Assembly: GCF_032854445.1 (NCBI RefSeq)
Contig: NC_088295.1
Location: 23,299,385-23,363,384, forward strand
Length of the DNA stretch: 64,000 nucleotides
Reading direction: 5' to 3'
DNA from: Liolophura sinensis
Taxonomy: Eukaryota > Mollusca > Polyplacophora > Chitonida > Chitonidae
Every line of letters starts with the position of its first letter. Position 1 is the first letter of the stretch. The notes under the pieces are model-generated. The model was given only the letters and a program-made list of their open reading frames with translations, did no database searches and was not told the DNA's origin. This document shows, one piece after another, positions 62,210 to 64,000 of this stretch. The translations under genes were made by a program, and so were the position numbers.

Positions 62210-63720
62210 AAATCATGCCCTGATTTCTTCATGTCTGTATTGTATACAGTATGACATTTTAGTTACCATGAGATTAAAAGATGTGTGACTATCTACTGTA
62301 GGTTGAAACAGGGTCTCTGTTATAGCCCATGTTATCATAGGACTTCAAACTGTTGGTGACATTGAAGAATGACTCTTATCTTAGCATTTGTGCTCCTGTT
62401 TATTTCAACTGAACATTTTACTCTGCAGGGAGTTTATATAATGACCAGTTCATATATGGGTTTATTAATAGGGTTACCGTAAATAATCCCAACATGGACT
62501 GAACATGTTTGAGCAAGATGAATAACTGGTAGTATATGTAGGTAACAATATAACAAGGAAAGGATTCAAGACACTGATTAAATGATTAGCATTTCAAGTT
62601 GCATGCAGGTAGTAACAAAGTTTCATTAAATATACATGTATGCACTGGCTGATTATTCATATAACGAATACATGTAGGTAAACTTTGTAAATGGTGGCCA
62701 TCGCAGGTCACCAGGTAATAATACCATGAAATGTATCCCCTGTAGGATGAAACAGGATATCTGTGAATGGTGGATATGCAGACAACATATGGTACACCCT
62801 TTAGTTCCAGATTAAATGCCTATGTGTGCAATGCAAAGTTTTCAAGTTTAACATAATTCAGAAATCTGTATGTTGTTCCGGAGAAACACTCTTTTCACCT
62901 GGCTTTCAGACAGTGTTACTATGCTGTAGACTAGCAGTTATCTACTGCACTCAATCTCGTTGACCAATGGCCTACTGACCCTCACCTGGGCAGGGTTAGA
63001 GTACTATACCTGTAGGATCTCTTAATTACAGGTGTGTTCTCTGATTAAGTGTTCAGGTTGACTTAGAAAATGACCTGCCACATACACATAAATAAATGTG
63101 TATTTAAATGCATCCTGTAATTACCAGCTGAAACCCAATCTACAATGTACTATATGTATATAAAACTGATTATGTCTTGTTTTGTTTTAACTTGCTATTC
63201 ACGTTAATACCTCTGAATGTGAACATGATATTGTAAAGTTTGCACTTCAAATTACAATCATTTGAGGAACTCTTATCTATTAGCTGTGTTGGACCAACTG
63301 TACAAGGATATGCAATTGCTTTATTTTTCCCACTTAAAGCTAATCTACTGACTTCATAATTAACTTGCCTACATATTTATTTGTATGACATTTCACACAG
63401 TACTCAACCCTGACAAGACTACTCAGTATTTAGGGTCAGATTTGTATACAGGTTTACCAGAACAGCCCATTATATATCTATGCCACAAATATGCCATCAT
63501 TCCTTTGTCACCATGTAATAAAATCATGACACATGCCATATCATATTTACTATGGAGATAGGTGACCGTCGATTCATAACATTAATGAATTGTATAAATG
63601 AAGTTGATCTATTTGATTCATTCTTTGTATGTATCTCAAGAGAACTTATTTCTAAAATGGAAGACAAGTGAGCAGGGAATATTTCCACAACTCTTACTAA
63701 ACAATTACATAACTACCCAA
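62210..63720. other. Unassigned sequence
   Basis: AT-rich, with no exon, element or repeat recognised. Probably UCP4 intron if its 5' exons lie further upstream. Confidence 0.4.
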
Positions 63721-63726
63721 AGTGGC

Positions 63727-63837
63727 AGCTAGTCTTAACACACCAACGTTGGTGTCCCTGCATTCCAGTGCAGAGTTCCACACGTAAATTCCATTCTTCA
63801 TTTCTTCCTGGTCTACAACTTCATAGTCTTTAAACTG
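63727..63837 (-). other. Possible short exon of unknown identity
   Basis: On the minus strand a cag acceptor at about 63838 precedes a frame reading F-K-D-Y-E-V-V-D-Q-E-E-M-K-N-G and V-W-N-S-A-L-E-C-R-D, open for about 42 codons. Codon use looks coding. It does not match the UCP4 segment expected here, and its phase does not join the 60375 exon. It could belong to another gene or be chance. Confidence 0.3.
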
Positions 63838-64000
63838 TCAAATACATGTGACTGCACGTTCATCAACAATAACATGAACACAGTACTTTTACAATAACCT
63901 GGGTGATATGAATTTAGAAGCATGATCTGACATCAGTTAACATATGTCTGGAAGATACATTTGACTGTATAGCTTGAAAAGCTGAAGGTCTAACAATACA

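Noticed and set aside
61243-62223. 326-residue repeat protein
   Set aside because: All three plus frames are open because the 45-bp unit has no stops; no start, splice or domain evidence.

Overview
This is a stretch of animal nuclear DNA: AT-rich, with short exons bounded by GT-AG introns, tRNA-derived SINEs, a Tc1 DNA transposon and many minisatellites. The SINE families and the gene content suggest a marine lophotrochozoan, most likely a mollusc. That placement is an inference from repeat style; nothing here fixes the species. Two protein-coding genes lie tail to tail. No prokaryotic features, CRISPR arrays or rRNA genes were seen. || Gene 1, plus strand, runs from before the window to a stop at 48869. 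It is a giant polycystin-1-like (PKD1-family) receptor/channel gene. I traced about 68 exons by matching splice sites and codon phase, roughly 18.5 kb of coding sequence or about 6,100 residues, with the N-terminus outside the window. Module order: EB-like, CTLD, Sushi, PAN, Sushi, PAN, PAN, Sushi, CTLD, CTLD, small Cys-rich, CTLD, WSC, CTLD, LamG, a LamG interrupted by three CTLDs, LamG, LamG, a CNTNAP-type fibrinogen-like domain, LamG, CTLD, LamG, LamG, LamG, PAN, WSC, PKD, PKD, REJ, Gly/Ser/Thr linker, GAIN with GPS, first TM helix, PLAT, and the polycystin membrane domain with a short cytoplasmic tail. Nearly all extracellular modules sit between phase-1 introns, as expected from exon shuffling. 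The product should be a cell-surface protein whose ectodomain binds glycans or proteins, self-cleaves at the GPS, and is tied to an 11-TM polycystin channel-like domain. || Gene 2, minus strand, 60375 down to a stop at 53188, is the C-terminal ~195 codons of mitochondrial uncoupling protein 4 (UCP4/SLC25A27) in six exons. Its 5' exons were not found and probably lie beyond 64000. || Most striking structural signals: (a) three CTLDs inserted inside one LamG domain (15681-21910); (b) a minisatellite just 3' of UCP4 built from copies of UCP4's own terminal coding exon (52441-53190); (c) a tandem duplication that copied an acceptor and exon start, creating a decoy exon with a stop (37499-37745); (d) a copy of part of a UCP4 intron and exon edge pasted into another UCP4 intron between ~100-bp direct repeats (56690-57455); (e) a one-base frameshift in a LamG exon (about 29840-29857). 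Between and within the genes are two SINE families, a decayed Tc1 element, a TTAA-flanked MITE candidate and several tandem repeats. Boundaries were set by eye and phase without transcript evidence.
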